64,000 nucleotides of DNA from Pyricularia pennisetigena (lineage: Eukaryota > Ascomycota > Sordariomycetes > Magnaporthales > Pyriculariaceae). Below are positions 54,469 to 64,000 of this stretch, in pieces (the stretch's first letter is position 1; every line of letters starts with the position of its first letter). Location of the stretch: assembly GCF_004337985.1 (NCBI RefSeq), contig NC_043741.1, positions 1,988,269 through 2,052,268 on the forward strand, written 5' to 3'. The notes below the pieces were generated by a model, which was not told the DNA's origin, did no database searches, and saw only the letters and a list, made by a program, of their open reading frames with translations. The translations under genes and the position numbers were made by a program.

Positions 54469-56577
54469 CTATGTCATATAGTACTTAGGTCCTTCGCCTC
54501 CTTGCGGCACCTGCCAATTTATATCTTGATGGGGTGCCTTGATATCACACGTCTTACAATGAATGCAGCTATCGTCGAGCAGAGCGGTCTGGTTAGTTAT
54601 TTTTATTTCGCATGATGGATTGTGGATGCAAGGGAGCGTGTCAATGACTGCTTACTTTTGAGCATTGATTTGGAACCTGACACCCAGCTCCTTGGAATGA
54701 TCCTCGACGTATTCGTACACACCGGCCGGGCAGAATCTGTTCTCCAGGCCCTTGAACTTGGGCCAGGTCTCGAGCGCGTGGCGGTCCCAGTCCTTGACTT
54801 GCAGGTGTACCGGCTGGTCTTCCTCGTGGTTGGTGCCGGTGCGGGAGACGCTGGTGAGAATGTCAAAGGTGATCTCGCCGTCGGGCTTTTCGTACTCGAT
54901 CTTTTCGCACTGGTCCGCCGGCTTGGTGGCGCCGTGGTCGGTCGTTTTGTGCTTCAACGTCCAGGGCACGCGGCCCTTGAGGACGTATGCCTCCAGTCCC
55001 GAGTACATGATGCCGCCGTACAGGCCAAGCGGGTTGTGGAAGGACGGGCGCATGTTGCGCACCTCCTTGAGCTCCTTCCATATGCTGGACTGGCGCAGCG
55101 AGCTCTCGTAGTCGTAGAGAAAGACGGACCCCTTGCTCTCGTTTGTGCCCAGGGCCTTCCATGCGGCCTCGGCCGCCAACATTCCTGACTTCATGGCGTT
55201 GTGCGTGCCCTTGACCTTGGGCACGTTGACGAAGCCGGCAGAGTCGCCGATCAGGGCGCCGCCAGGAAAGGCGACCTTAGGGATTGACTGGAACCCGCCC
55301 TCGATCAGGGCGCGGGCGCCGTACGAGATGCACTTGCCGCCCTCAAGCACCTCCCTGTAGAGCGGGTGCTTCTTCATCTTTTGGAACTCCTGGTACGGCG
55401 ACATCCAGGGATTCGGATAGTCGAGGGCGACGACGAGGCCGAGCGACACGAGGTTGTCGCCAAAGTGGTACATCCACGCGCCGCCATACACGTCCTTGGG
55501 CAGCGGGTAGCCGAGCGAGTGCGTTATCTCACCCTTGCGGAACTTGGCCGGGTCGACCTCCCAGACCTCCTTGAGCCCGAGCCCGTACGTCTGCGGCTGG
55601 CTGTCGCGGCGCAGGTCGAACTTCTTGGTAACCTGCTTGGTCAAGCTACCGTGGCAACCCTCGGCGAAGAGCGTGCAGCGGGCGTGGAACTCCATGCCGC
55701 GCTCGAACGAGTCCTTGGGCTTGCCGTCGCGCCCAATGCCCAGGTCGTTGGTGGCGACTCCGAGAACCGAGCCGTCCGACTTGTAAATGACCTCGGAGGC
55801 GGCGAAGCCCGGATAAACCTCGACGCCGAGCTCCTCAGCGCGCGCGCCCAGCCAGGCGGTGAACTGGCCCAGGCTGACGATATAGTTGCCGTGGTTGTTC
55901 ATCTGCGGCGGGCCGGGCAGGGGGATGGCTCTCGTCTTGGTCAGGAAGCGCATGCGGTCGGTGCCTGCGGGCGTCGCATGCTCGAAGCGGTCGGGGTTGT
56001 CCTCGGACAGCCAGTCGGGGATCAACTCGTCGATGGCGGTGGGTTGGATCACGGCGCCCGACACGATGTGCGCGCCGAGCTCGCCGGCCTTTTCGAGGAG
56101 GAGAACGCGGAAGTCTTCATTGCCGGCCTCGTTTGCGAGCTGCTTCAAGCGGATCGCGGCACTGAGACCGGCCGGGCCTGGGAGAGTAGACACATGGAAT
56201 CATATTAGTCACAAAATCGCGGTCCAAAGTTTATTCCTCCAAGCGCTTTTTTGCTGCCTTGAGTCCAGTGGTGAGTGAGAGCTTTGCGCACCTCCACCCA
56301 CAATGCAAACATCCACCTCATCGCTCTCCCTCTCGACCGTCCGGGGATCGAAGGATTCCTCCTCGGTAGCGTACCGCCGTGGCCTGCTGACGGAGAAGAG
56401 GCGCGTTTGCGTCCAGGAGGCTGCAGTCGTCCTTGGTAACCTCCTCTGTGACCGAGACGCCGTATAGTTTGCTGTGGAGGTTGATGAGATGGCGGCTGTC
56501 CGTAACCTCGGCGCCGAGTAGCAACAGCTCGGGTTGCGAGCGCAAACCCTGCCTGCTCCCTTGACCAATACAGACAT
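54469..56577 (-). CDS. CIR2: Electron-transfer flavoprotein:ubiquinone oxidoreductase
   Basis: An inner-membrane mitochondrial enzyme that passes electrons from ETF (fatty-acid and amino-acid oxidation) to ubiquinone. Exons 56577-56292, 56177-54656 and 54568-54469 join to 635 residues. The N-terminus is Arg/Ser-rich with almost no acidic residues for about 65 residues, a matrix presequence. The FAD Rossmann motif [19 protein letters not shown] is completed only by splicing exons 1 and 2. The middle has [12 protein letters not shown] and the quinone-site region near [14 protein letters not shown]. The 4Fe-4S ligands are the Cys in [11 protein letters not shown] and three in [11 protein letters not shown]; the last three lie in the 32-residue terminal exon. 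The protein ends GPKYYMT, as in other ETF-QOs. If intron 2 were retained, translation would stop after one codon and the cluster would be lost. Confidence 0.96.
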
Positions 56578-58563
56578 TGTTCCTTTTTTTTTTTCTTTTT
56601 TTTTTCGTTTCTTCTTTTCCTTTCGAGGAGGGGGTAAGGGTCAGTTTGCGGTCTACCTGGTCATCATTGGTCCCCCAGGATGTGCAAAACTGGTTTGATT
56701 TCGCGGCACGAAGTTCGGCTGTCGAATCCGTTTGACAATTGCTAAGCTTCACAACAAAGCTAAACTCCCTTAGTGCCGAGCGTGAAAGCACTTTCGTCCC
56801 AAAGACGACCAAGAACTAGACTAGTCGAATTCTAAAAAGCTATGTCCCCCAGGAGAGGGGTGTGTTGGAATGAATTGAGGTCGAAAGTTCCCTGCACCGC
56901 GGCAACAATAAAGCTAAGGTACAGACAGTAATACTGTACTCAACCTTAGCGTTATGACGTGTTTTTCTCATGCCGAAAGCTGAAAGTGGGTCGGATTCAT
57001 GTGCGCTCGCATGTGGACGGCGAATCCCGTGCCAGCAGTTGGTAAGAGTTCGTTTCCACGTGAAAATCCAATCAATCATTGGCACAGTAGCCGCGTTTTT
57101 AGTGAACCGAAGCAAGCCGCACCGCACCCAATAGCCGAACCGGCATGCGTTTCTTCCCGTATAGTATCATTGCTCCCATGGCTGCCTCGATGAAAAATCT
57201 TTAATCACATCCGAACAACAACGAGAATACATCTTCATCCCGTCGAAAAGTCTGGAACACCCTCCTCAACAAGTGAGTGCATATTTGATACCCCAAGTTG
57301 ACAATCTCCTTGTCATTTACTCTGGTCAGCTGCTGTGTAACCCCATTTACCAGCAACGGTTGGTAAGTATGCCCATCAGAATGCCGGGCCACCATCATTG
57401 ATATGCAGGGCCCACTTGGGGTTTTTCAAATGATATCAGGCAGTCATATCGTCCCAAAAAAAAAAAGAAAAAAAAAAATTAATAATAATAAAAATAATAA
57501 TAATAACAATAATAATAATAATGACAAGACGACTCATTCCCATAATTATTCGGTACATCTAGCCGAGTCGGACATTTTGGTCCAGTACGCTACGGTAAAA
57601 AGCGTGCCATCCAAAAGCCGCCCCGTTCAGCTGCTCTGAATACGCTCGGGGGATCGGCCAGCCGATCAAAGACCGAGACTTGTGTTGCTTATAAATACCG
57701 TATGATGAATTCTCCATGTGTAGTCCACCATCTAACTGCAGTATGATAAACATAAATTGCATGAGCGCATGACGTTTCGGAAAGACCCGAAACGATGGTT
57801 TTCATCCACCGATTGTGTCACCTCTGACTTAATACAGTGTTCGATGGGCAGATGTGTAAGGACCCTGCAGGTCTGAAATATCATCACCGTGACATTTACG
57901 TAACGTCGGTAAAAGAAGAAAGATACACGGTACTATATGTATATCCGTTGTGCGGGGCACAAAACAACCCAGACTATAGGTACTTGTACATTGTATTGAC
58001 GACGATAGAAGGCCCAAAATAGAAGCCTATCACATGGTGGGTTGAGAAATCGGTCCTGTATCTATTTTTATTTTGTTTTTCATTTTGGGGAAAACAACAA
58101 AAATATCGGATCTAGACTAGTTCAGATATTATTATCGAAAAAAATCTTAACTTGTCCCGATAATAATTACCCTGTCGAATGCAGTTCGTATATAACAGAC
58201 CAAAGCAATAGCAACAGCAAAAGCCTATTCTCTCTCGGCATTACACACCTTAACGACGACCATTTCCAGCTCGCATCCATACCTTCTTGAGTTTATACTC
58301 ATGCTGGAGCCTCTATGTCAACATCCCTCGAGATATGGTAGACCAAAACCAAAACAGTTATCAAACAGAGTGAAAGATACCTGCCAAGGAAGATAACCGC
58401 CCAATGGACATCTCAGAGTCACCCCAGCTCGGAGACTCAAATGTCAAATTTTATGCGGGCCTTCAGATTTCCGCATTACTGATTTGGTCTCTAAGCGCAG
58501 ACACGAGGGCTATCGCAGTAGACACTAACTACTATTGATCGTCTAGAGATAGAATTGAGCAAT
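56578..58563. other. Intergenic: ETF-QO promoter and GW-protein 3' region
   Basis: About 2 kb without a recognised gene. A TAA-type microsatellite lies at 57478-57523 and a T-rich tract at 56585-56605 is just upstream of the ETF-QO start. 57830-58490 is A/T-rich and is probably partly the 3' UTR of the next gene. Confidence 0.55.
57478..57523 (+). repeat. (TAA)n microsatellite, imperfect
   Basis: About 15 AAT/TAA units with one AAAAAT and one AAC interruption, preceded by an A-rich stretch. It should be polymorphic between strains. Confidence 0.85.
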
Positions 58564-61542
58564 TCACCATGGATTGTCTGGTTTCTTCTGCTGGGGCTCA
58601 GGACGAGTGCTCTGAGCTGCTGTAGCATCGCCCCATGGTGGGATTTCAGACATGGGCCCGGCGTTACCTGCGGGCCCATAGCCTCCATCTCCAACTGTTG
58701 ATACCGTCCTTCCGATATTGCTGGAATTCCAGTTTCCGCCGCCGCCACCACCACCGGCCCAATTGTTGTTTTGGTTGTCACTGGGGGCGTTGGCCCATCC
58801 GCCGTCGGGAGCTCCGCCGACATTATTGTCAGAAGGCATCGGCTGATCGCACGCGTTGGGAGGACCGGCCGGACCGAAGAAGGCGCCTGGTACTCCTTTG
58901 TCAGTAATCTTGCCGTTATCGCTACCATTACTTGGCCAGCCGCCGTCAGGATGCGCGCTCGGTAGCGGAGTGGGCCAAGTACACGGCATCCTCTCCGTTC
59001 CATCTCCTTTATCCCCATCATCCGCTTTTTTCCCACTTCCACCGCTATGATTAGAACCAGTATCCCAGTTTCCAGCATCAGGCCCCAAATCGGAGGGAGG
59101 CTTGGTGATATCGGCTGGGGGTGGATCGGGTGTACTTTGCCATTGATTGGCCGGGACAGAAGGAGGACGTGGTGGCGTACCTTTGGTCGAGCCACTTCGA
59201 CCCCAGCCGCCGCCGACATTATTGTAGCTCCAGTTGCTGTTTGTTCCACCACCTCGTCCCCAGTTCGCTGAGCCACCCGAGCCGGCGTTGGTCCATCCGT
59301 TGCGGCCTGCGTCTTGGTTAGCTGGAGGGGAGCCTTGGGGCCGAGTATCAGAGGGACCGTCCACTGGGGCATCAGGGGCTGGATCATTACGCTGATTGTC
59401 GCCACCGCCCCAAGCTACGTTACTATTCCCACCCGGCTGCGCGTTCCATCCTCCTTTGCTGCCTCTCTCGGGTGTATTTTTAGGTGGCTCGTTCCAGCCG
59501 GCGTTTTTTGTTTGCGATCCCGTGCCCCATGCATTCCAGTTATCCGCAGACGCACCACCACCACCCCAACCTCCAGTTGTTCTGGGTTGTGGATCGTTCC
59601 AGCCGCCGTTGCCACCTGCAGAGCCTTCGTTGTTGGGGCCACTATTCGAGCTGACCCAAGGGTTCTGACGAGGGGGGCATTTGGGGGAATGTGTTGGCCA
59701 GCCAGGAAGAGCACTTTCCCTCTTGCTGACATTCGAGCCACCACCACCCCAACCCTTGCTCCCAGTCTGGTTGTTCGCATCGGTAGCCCATTGTCCGCCG
59801 TTATTGTTGTTATGTCTGTTGCTTCTGTTGCTGCCTCCTTGTACTGATCCCCAAGCTTGTGCCGCACCAGTGTCGCCACCCAAAGCAGTATCTCCTCTGT
59901 TGCTTCCCTTGCCCTGGTGACTGACCTCCTTTGCATTCTCTCCACTGGCACCATCTCCCCAGGGCATGCTAGAGCCCCATCCATTAGTCTTCCAAGGATC
60001 TTTGTTAGATCCAGACTCTTGCTGCGAGCGATTGGATTTCGGTCCCGCTGTAGGAGGTGGAGGAGCAACGTTTGTCGCCCATCCTTGGTCTTTATTGCTT
60101 CCTTTGGCAGAACCACTTGTTATAGGTCTACCCTGAGAATCAAACTTCAAGCTGATTCCACCAGTTTCAGGGGGCTGAGCTGTTACAACTGGAGGGTTGG
60201 GTAACGGTTCAGCAGGCGGAGGTTGGTAGCCGGTATTTGGCATGCCCCATTGATTGATGTTAGGCATCATATGACCATCGCCACCTGGCATCGCATACCA
60301 GCCTGGGGGCATCATGTTATGCGACGGCTGGCCATCTGGAACAGCACCACCATGGCCTTGGCCCTGGGGATGTTGCCCAAAGCTGTGGATGTACGGGTTG
60401 TGCATCGGATGGGGCGTCCCCAGTGGCAAGTCCTTGCCCGACCAGGACCGTCTTGGATAGAGACTGCCGAGGGCATTGCCATACGCGGGGCCATGGTAGA
60501 CGCGAAGAACTCCATACTGGCTGTCAATGAACGCATTTGGGCGCGGATCATCGGGGGTCTCGATGGCATGTTCAATCTGTAATACCTGCGCCTTGACCGG
60601 CATAAGCAGGTTTGGTGGTCGAATGTTGGATATTTGAGAGTACGGAGGCAGTTGAAGAGGTTTATCTGCAGTCGGTGACTTGTCGGCAACCTGGGAAGCT
60701 GTGTCGATCTTGGTCTCTTCCGCCTTGTTGTCCGAACCCTTTTCATCCGTGCTCTTGACTTTCTTTGCTTGTTTGCCCTTGCCAGCATTCCCGGCGCCAT
60801 TCTTTGTCTTCTTATCTGCAGGCTCCTTTTTCTCCTCCTGTGGAGCTGGAGGTGGTGCCAGAGCCGCAGCCGAAGCCTCGTTGTCCGTACCACCTTCCGT
60901 CTGTGTGCCCTCTGTGGTATCGCCAGGTGTATCACTGGCTTCAGATGTGAGTGGTGTTGGTTCCGGATCTGCTTTCTTGGGCGACTTTTTCTTCCCTGCC
61001 TTTTTCTTGGCTTCGTTCTTTTTGGGAGGGGAATCATCTTTCTTTGGTTCCGCCACCGGCTCACTTGCTTCTGTCGTATCACTAGAAGCATCGCTTGAAC
61101 TTCCTTGAAGCTTCTTGTGATTCAGTCGCGCAAGGCGCCTCGCTCTCCGTCTTCCAATTCGGCAATCTGCACATGAGCATGTTGGGTGCGGTTCGGAGTC
61201 TTCATCGCTGTCTGAAACTTCGCAAATACTCTTTGTTTTTACTTCCTTCGGTTTTCCTTCGCTCAAGCCGCTTGAGCTCGATGAGGATGGGCTGATCGGG
61301 GATGAACTGTCTTTGAGTGCATGTTCCTGATCAAACCTAACCTTCTTGCCAGGCGGGGTGGCCCCTGAGATGTTACCGGATTGGTGCGTGCGAGGATATG
61401 TCAGGAGAATTGAATCTTCACCAGACTCATCATCGGTTGCTACCTGAAGTCTGACAACCTCACGGAAGGTACTAATCTTTTTTTGTTTTGTAGTTGAAAC
61501 ATTCTGACCGATCATCCATTCGACCAGAGAGTTTGGAGGCAT
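58564..61542 (-). CDS. WG/GW-rich disordered protein, 992 aa
   Basis: A single 992-codon frame with no intron seen; the ATG at 61542 is preceded by a CCTTTAG that could be a 5' UTR acceptor. The N-terminal 150 residues start MPPNSLVEWMIGQNV and include PHPTCSCADCRIGRRRARRL, a Cys cluster (CxCxxC) followed by a basic patch. Residues 150-285 are Lys/Glu-rich and low complexity. Residues 290-400 look conserved, with IRPPNLLMPVKAQVLQIEHA and LRVYHGPAYGNALGSLYPRR. The last 500 residues are Gly/Asn/Ser/Pro-rich with about 18 Trp next to Gly (GW or WG). Such repeats form Argonaute hooks in GW182, Tas3 and similar proteins, but can also be plain low complexity. I do not recognise a family. The C-terminus ends KKPDNPW. 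Confidence 0.75.
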   Translation of the reverse strand: MPPNSLVEWMIGQNVSTTKQKKISTFREVVRLQVATDDESGEDSILLTYPRTHQSGNISGATPPGKKVRFDQEHALKDSSSPISPSSSSSSGLSEGKPKEVKTKSICEVSDSDEDSEPHPTCSCADCRIGRRRARRLARLNHKKLQGSSSDASSDTTEASEPVAEPKKDDSPPKKNEAKKKAGKKKSPKKADPEPTPLTSEASDTPGDTTEGTQTEGGTDNEASAAALAPPPAPQEEKKEPADKKTKNGAGNAGKGKQAKKVKSTDEKGSDNKAEETKIDTASQVADKSPTADKPLQLPPYSQISNIRPPNLLMPVKAQVLQIEHAIETPDDPRPNAFIDSQYGVLRVYHGPAYGNALGSLYPRRSWSGKDLPLGTPHPMHNPYIHSFGQHPQGQGHGGAVPDGQPSHNMMPPGWYAMPGGDGHMMPNINQWGMPNTGYQPPPAEPLPNPPVVTAQPPETGGISLKFDSQGRPITSGSAKGSNKDQGWATNVAPPPPTAGPKSNRSQQESGSNKDPWKTNGWGSSMPWGDGASGENAKEVSHQGKGSNRGDTALGGDTGAAQAWGSVQGGSNRSNRHNNNNGGQWATDANNQTGSKGWGGGGSNVSKRESALPGWPTHSPKCPPRQNPWVSSNSGPNNEGSAGGNGGWNDPQPRTTGGWGGGGASADNWNAWGTGSQTKNAGWNEPPKNTPERGSKGGWNAQPGGNSNVAWGGGDNQRNDPAPDAPVDGPSDTRPQGSPPANQDAGRNGWTNAGSGGSANWGRGGGTNSNWSYNNVGGGWGRSGSTKGTPPRPPSVPANQWQSTPDPPPADITKPPSDLGPDAGNWDTGSNHSGGSGKKADDGDKGDGTERMPCTWPTPLPSAHPDGGWPSNGSDNGKITDKGVPGAFFGPAGPPNACDQPMPSDNNVGGAPDGGWANAPSDNQNNNWAGGGGGGGNWNSSNIGRTVSTVGDGGYGPAGNAGPMSEIPPWGDATAAQSTRPEPQQKKPDNPW

Positions 61543-62125
61543 GTTGCCTAAAGGTTATGTGCAGGGGACAGTGTTGTAAGGGCGACAATTGGAAATACGA
61601 GGCCGTGGAATTAGATGTCCAGTGAGGGTGGCAATGACTGGTCAGTATAGAGTCAAAATGAACTTGAGCAGAGGCTGGCTGGCGCATCTGCCCGAGGATC
61701 CAGTGATGGGATTCGCACAGGTCCGGCCAGTCAGGACCTCGGAAATCTGATGCAGGTAGGAAAGTCGAGCTGAGAGATGTGAAGGGATGGTCAGAAGTCA
61801 GAAGGCTTGTAGTTGTTTGCGTTGTAGAAGTTGGACTGGACTGAGAAGGGCGTCAAAGCAGAAAAGGAAGGAGCGTCAAAATGGCCATCCCCGATCTCGG
61901 CGGCCATTACACCACCTGTTTGCCAGCCCACCTGCTCCCAGGACTATTGTTTGTACTAAAACAAACGCCTACGATGAATCATTAGCAACCTGGCCTCGTA
62001 ATGATTTAAGCCTGTCAATATCGTAGATGCCATCCATCATGACAAGTAATACCTTGTGCCAAAAATCAAGGCTCGCTTCTGTCTTGCGTTGCAGTCCTTC
62101 CACATACGAAAAATTCACTCGATTT
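61543..62125. other. Intergenic: GW-protein promoter and DPCK 3' region
   Basis: About 580 bases with no recognised gene; it should hold the WG/GW-protein promoter and the dephospho-CoA kinase 3' UTR. Confidence 0.6.
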
Positions 62126-62959
62126 TTACAGCCTTGCCCGTCCTCTCTGCTCCATCTCCTTCCACTCCCTGTTAATCTGCACGTTTCGCCAAAAGTTCCA
62201 AGCGCCAGACGCGACGGCGAGCGGCGGGCAGAGCAGCAGCGCCCAGCTCCACCACCTGGGGCTGCTTTCGAAAATGATCTGAACGGCACGCCTCAGCTCC
62301 CTCTCGAGCTCCGTCTTGTCCCCGTCGTTCCAGACCACGACGCCCCTCGCGCCACCCCTGGCCTCGCACCTCTGCGCCTTTTCGCGCACGTCTCCTTGCG
62401 ATTTCACCCGATCCTCGGCCTCCTCGGCGCTGAGGTGCGGATCGCGCGCCCGCAGCCTCGCCATCTGGACCGCGGGGTCCCGCACGGCCACGACCACGAC
62501 GGTGCCACACAGCCTGTCCAGCCCGGCCTCGAAGAGCAGCGGCACATCGAGCACCACGGCGCGGTGACCCATGATGTAGTACCAGGCCAGGGATTTGTAC
62601 ATGGCCCAGCGGACGGCCGGGTGGACGATGCCGTTGAGCACGGCCCGGTCGCGCCTGCGGTCCGGGTCGTCGCCAAAGACGCGCCGGCCGAGCACGGCGC
62701 GGTTCAGCGGCCTGCCTTTGCCGGTGGGTCCGTCGATGCCACCATTGGGGTCGGCGGGGTTGGGTGGCTGCAGCAGGTCCGGGGTGCTAGGGCCAAAGTA
62801 TGCTACGATTTTGCGGTATCCTGGAGTTCCTGGCTCGACGACCTGCCGTGCGAGCAAGTCCGCGTCGATGACAGGGATAGAGTAGGGTGGGGATGAAAGC
62901 AGGCTTGAGACGGTTGACTTCCCCGTGGCGATAGACCCTGTTAGACCGATGAGTAACAT
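62126..62959 (-). CDS. CAB5: Dephospho-CoA kinase
   Basis: Catalyses the last step of coenzyme A synthesis, ATP-dependent 3'-phosphorylation of dephospho-CoA. The ATG at 62959 gives 277 residues and places the family's MLLIGLTGSIATGKST at the start. The open frame runs 73 codons further upstream but that extension has no DPCK character. The Walker A is GSIATGKS (8-15). VIDADLLARQVVEPGTPGY holds the catalytic Asp, and DVPLLFEAGLD is the CoA-binding signature. The lid region follows, with RDPHLSAEEAEDRVKSQ. WWSWALLLCPPLAVASGAW near the C-terminus is hydrophobic and could anchor the protein to a membrane, as reported for fungal and yeast forms. Length fits fungal DPCK. Confidence 0.95.
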   Translation of the reverse strand: MLLIGLTGSIATGKSTVSSLLSSPPYSIPVIDADLLARQVVEPGTPGYRKIVAYFGPSTPDLLQPPNPADPNGGIDGPTGKGRPLNRAVLGRRVFGDDPDRRRDRAVLNGIVHPAVRWAMYKSLAWYYIMGHRAVVLDVPLLFEAGLDRLCGTVVVVAVRDPAVQMARLRARDPHLSAEEAEDRVKSQGDVREKAQRCEARGGARGVVVWNDGDKTELERELRRAVQIIFESSPRWWSWALLLCPPLAVASGAWNFWRNVQINREWKEMEQRGRARL

Positions 62960-63840
62960 TTCAAGCGTGGTTATGCGAGCCTCGGAAAAATACAAGAGAC
63001 CAACTGCGAATAGCTTGAAGTTAACAGCAACAGGTAGGTGGCTTTGGCTCTCAAGACTACAAGAACACCGTCGGTTGTAGCTTGTGGGGAAGCGCGAGGG
63101 GATGGACCCCACAGTGTTAAGACAGTGACAACCTGTTCTTCCTACTAGCGCATTTGGCAATGGAGCAGTGAATGTCATCGATAAAGGTTCTTAAGCCTGT
63201 CTTGACCATCAAGGCTAGCTCGAGATTATCTGCACATGCATATTATCGTATTAACGAGTAGAGGGGGCAAAAAGAAGGAAAAAAATTATCGAAGAGGCTA
63301 GATTTAACCAATCGAGCCGAAGAAAATAACCGTCCGTCAAGAGCATCCTTGGTGTCCAGCTTTTACTCCCCCTTGTCTTTCGTGGACCCTCGAAAAGCGT
63401 CGAACACCAGGCGCGATAAAATAAGATGGAACATGAGAGTCGAATAATTTTTTCTCTTCATCCCGTCCTCGCACTAAATGGATTTGCCCGAAGTCCATCT
63501 ATTCCTGTTGGTGTAGATCTTAGCCGACGAGTACCACTTCGCGTTCGTTCTTGAACCAAGCAACTCACAACAACGCAGGCTGTTTCTCTTACGGAGAGCG
63601 GCCAGAATCATGCTCAGAAGACTGTCGATCAAATTGTACACACTGCTTGCTGCCCTTTTCAATCAGCCCAAGCTAATTCGTGATCATTGGGAGGGGCACC
63701 TTTACTTTACTTAAGACAGATAAATACCTGCTGACCTTGATTGGTCGGTCGCGGATCTTGGACTAGCCAGCTACCTTGACCGGAAAGCTCTCTTCTCGTT
63801 TGAAAGCATTGTTTGTTGATTCTGGAGAAGCCGCGCAAAC
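62960..63840. other. Intergenic: DPCK promoter and partial-gene 3' region
   Basis: About 880 bases without a recognised gene. An A-rich stretch near 63270-63290 lies upstream of the kinase gene. The short frame 63474-63662 has no familiar content. Confidence 0.55.
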
Positions 63841-64000
63841 TCAGTTCGGGAGACGGACAGCGTAGAAATAGCCCTCAGGGGCCATATGCCATCTCCACTC
63901 CTTGGCCATGCGATCAATCGAAAAGCGGCTGCGCATGGTCCAGACTCCATCAAGCTCGCGGCACATGTACATGCGCGAAGGCGTGTCATCAGCCGGCTTG
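63841..64000 (-). CDS. 3' end of an unknown gene, cut by window edge
   Basis: Reading leftward from the right edge, one frame stays open for 52 codons and ends at a TGA (63843-63841). The segment is rich in aromatic and charged residues (for example GVWTMRSRFSIDRMAKEWRW and APEGYFYAVRLPN), like the end of a folded domain rather than random translation. I do not recognise the family. It could be the last exon of a larger gene or a chance frame; the first explanation is favoured by composition. Confidence 0.5.
   Translation of the reverse strand, partial: KPADDTPSRMYMCRELDGVWTMRSRFSIDRMAKEWRWHMAPEGYFYAVRLPN

Noticed and set aside
55366..56208. 280-codon plus-strand open frame
   Set aside because: It lies wholly antisense to ETF-QO exon 2, which has unmistakable family motifs. 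High GC at third positions makes long antisense frames common. The 54622-55188 frame is rejected for the same reason.
62027..62896. 289-codon plus-strand open frame
   Set aside because: Antisense to the dephospho-CoA kinase; its His/Pro/Val/Gly/Arg-rich translation looks like a GC-rich shadow.

Overview
The window looks like nuclear DNA of a filamentous ascomycete (Pezizomycotina, most likely a Sordariomycete). Genes are about 3 kb apart and have few, short introns (about 54-190 bp) with GT(A/G)NGN donors and YAG acceptors. The gene set is eukaryotic housekeeping: TBP, eIF5, Noc2, Vps28, the ERMES subunit Mdm12, Fab1, ETF-ubiquinone oxidoreductase and dephospho-CoA kinase. Long A/T homopolymers, GGTA/TACC-rich intergenic DNA and two N-filled assembly gaps are visible. 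The homopolymers and TACC motifs remind me of Magnaporthales, but that placement is only an impression.

Layout, left to right. 1-10 kb: the 3' part of an amino-acid permease (+), an Ark1/Prk1-type actin-patch kinase (+), a 62-residue Cys-rich two-exon gene (+) and a five-exon cytochrome P450 (+). 11.7-20 kb: eIF5 (+) converging on Noc2 (-); Noc2 is divergent from Vps28 (+), which converges on Mdm12 (-). 20.5-28.1 kb: the very large Fab1 PI3P 5-kinase (-). 29-38 kb: an unrecognised 730-residue protein with an internal repeat (+), a three-exon gene with an OTU-like Cys/His layout (-), a DUF726-type alpha/beta hydrolase (-) and an RS-rich nuclear protein (-). 38.8-46.2 kb: a copper-fist transcription factor (-), about 3 kb without a gene, and a U2SURP/SR140-like splicing factor (-). 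47.5-50.6 kb: a PTS1-bearing amine/amino-acid oxidase (+) converging on TBP (-). 50.6-54.5 kb: no recognisable gene. 54.5-64 kb: ETF-QO (-), a WG/GW-rich protein (-), dephospho-CoA kinase (-) and the 3' end of an unknown gene (-) cut by the window edge.

There is no sign of an operon, secondary-metabolite cluster, intact transposon, CRISPR array, tRNA or rRNA. The genes belong to separate core processes: transcription and splicing, translation and ribosome assembly, endosomal and vacuolar trafficking (Vps28 and Fab1 both act on endosomes), mitochondrial function (Mdm12, ETF-QO) and CoA synthesis. The most interesting items are in less-described genes: the 62-aa Cys-rich protein, the repeat protein with a stop/start-overlapping uORF pair in its leader, the OTU-like gene, the WG/GW-rich protein, and introns whose retention would change the product (ETF-QO, DUF726).

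All exon structures were deduced by eye from splice consensus, reading-frame continuity and family expectation. No database search or transcript data were available.
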